Of a stretch of 64,000 bases of DNA, positions 63,305 to 64,000 are shown piece by piece; position 1 is the stretch's first letter; each line of letters begins with the position of its first letter. The translations under genes and the position numbers were made by a program. The notes under the pieces are model-generated. The model saw only the letters and a list, made by a program, of their open reading frames with translations, did no database searches and was not told the DNA's origin. The DNA is from Dyadobacter arcticus (GTDB lineage: Bacteria > Bacteroidota > Bacteroidia > Cytophagales > Spirosomataceae), in the NCBI RefSeq assembly GCF_011762185.1, contig NZ_JAASQJ010000004.1, positions 372,001-436,000 of the forward strand. Reading direction: 5' to 3'.

Positions 63305-64000
63305 ATGGCAAAACTTGTACTTGTTCTCTTTCTGCTCGTGAATTACACGTGCCTTCTTGGGCAACCGCTGGAAAAGCATGGGCTTCATTTTGATAAGCTT
63401 GCGGCAGTTTGGGATGAAGCCATACCTCTTGGAAATGGAACAGTCGGTGCATTGATCTGGCAGAAAGACGGGAATCTGAGATTTTCACTGGATAGGGCCG
63501 ATATTTGGGATATGAGGCCGATGGCCGGCCTGCATCGGGACGAATTTTCATACAAATGGGTTCAAGGACAAGTTGCTAAAAAGGATTATAAACCTGTCCA
63601 GCAGTATTTTGACGCGCCGTATGACAGGGAACCAGCGCCCTCCAAGATCCCGGCGGGAGGACTTGAATTTGCTTTGCCGTCATCATCAAAAGTGAAATCG
63701 GCAAAGTTACTCCTTGCCAATGCAATCTGCGAAGTGGAATGGGATAGTGGGATGAAGCTCAAAACTTTCGTCCACGCCACGCAGCCGGTGGGCTGGTTTC
63801 GGTTCGAAAATATTAAATCCGCATTTTTGCCCGAGTTGGTTGCTCCGAAATACCAGGGAAAAATAGCGGCAGGAGGTGAAGTTAACTCGCTGGTAGGGGA
63901 CGATCTCGCAAGGCTGGGATACAAGCAAGGGACCGTAGAACGTCAGAAAAACCGCATTGTTTACCAGCAGGAAGGCTGGGGAGGGTTTCGCTATGAAATA
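63305..64000 (+). CDS. GH95-like exported glycoside hydrolase (3' truncated by window)
   Basis: ATG 63305 opens a frame that runs to the window end (232 residues visible, no stop). A signal peptide (MAKLVLVLFLLVNYTCLLG) precedes WDEAIPLGNGTVGALIW and RFSLDRADIWDMRP. This is the N-terminal beta-sandwich signature of the GH65N/GH95 group, which includes alpha-L-fucosidases. The catalytic (alpha/alpha)6 domain lies outside the window, so the substrate cannot be judged. It adds to the glycan-degrading genes at 21.8-26.6 kb. Confidence 0.85.
   Translation, partial: MAKLVLVLFLLVNYTCLLGQPLEKHGLHFDKLAAVWDEAIPLGNGTVGALIWQKDGNLRFSLDRADIWDMRPMAGLHRDEFSYKWVQGQVAKKDYKPVQQYFDAPYDREPAPSKIPAGGLEFALPSSSKVKSAKLLLANAICEVEWDSGMKLKTFVHATQPVGWFRFENIKSAFLPELVAPKYQGKIAAGGEVNSLVGDDLARLGYKQGTVERQKNRIVYQQEGWGGFRYEI

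Overview
The window looks like a chromosomal segment of a Bacteroidota (order Cytophagales, probably a Dyadobacter-like member of the Spirosomataceae). This rests on the gene content: a C-terminal type IX secretion (T9SS) tail on a GH9 enzyme, a propeller-Y_Y_Y-LytS sensor with a LytTR regulator, DUF1501/DUF1800 and DUF5117-type metalloprotease genes, DUF2723, DUF4175 and DUF4159 proteins, a single-chain purL of about 1,220 residues, and TAnnTTTG-type -7 promoter elements. The genus is inference. No rRNA, tRNA or CRISPR array was seen.

Layout. 0-9 kb: an MFS permease cut by the window edge, a small membrane protein, a large propeller sensor kinase with its LytTR partner, an SGNH hydrolase, a DUF4468-like protein and a DUF6152/DUF6644 pair. 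9.1-14 kb: an IS200-like REP-associated transposase directly abutting a 96-bp tandem array (seven units), then purL. 14-21.7 kb: an accessory stretch with an AlbA_2/Schlafen-like regulator, a PIN-like protein, a frameshifted gene, very small ORFs, a DinB-fold protein, two paralogous 2H phosphoesterases flanking a small HTH module, a GyrI-like protein and a 2OG-Fe(II) oxygenase. 21.8-27.2 kb: polysaccharide and aromatic chemistry (GH9 with T9SS tail, divergent GH32-like, intradiol dioxygenase). 27.6-42.1 kb: a lone receiver protein, then two tandem TldD/TldE pairs with Tat signals on the TldD subunits only, then DUF4159, MoxR, DUF58, BatA-like, DUF4175-like and a further membrane protein. 42.1-49.8 kb: a TPR lipoprotein-like gene, REP-like repeats, a second copy of the small HTH module, a PadR/FtsX-type permease operon, and a sigma factor/anti-sigma/DUF4097 operon. 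49.9-58.5 kb: an exported metalloprotease, a DUF1800-DUF1501 pair, a sensor kinase and NarL-type regulator. 58.6-64 kb: a DUF2723 membrane protein, an ankyrin protein and the start of a GH95-like enzyme.

How things fit together. Three regulatory cascades are visible (LytS/LytTR, HisKA/NarL, ECF sigma/anti-sigma). The 28-42 kb block reads as one co-oriented envelope programme: exported TldD/E-type peptidases followed by a MoxR-DUF58-BatA-type ATPase/vWA complex. The best candidates for undescribed biology are: (1) the transposase with its adjacent 96-bp hairpin array and dispersed compound hairpin elements; (2) a duplicated two-gene module of a ~45-50 aa helical protein plus a ~98 aa HTH protein, present at 19.6 kb and 43.3 kb; (3) Tat-exported TldD proteins paired with TldE partners that carry no signal, which would fit piggy-back export of a folded heterodimer.
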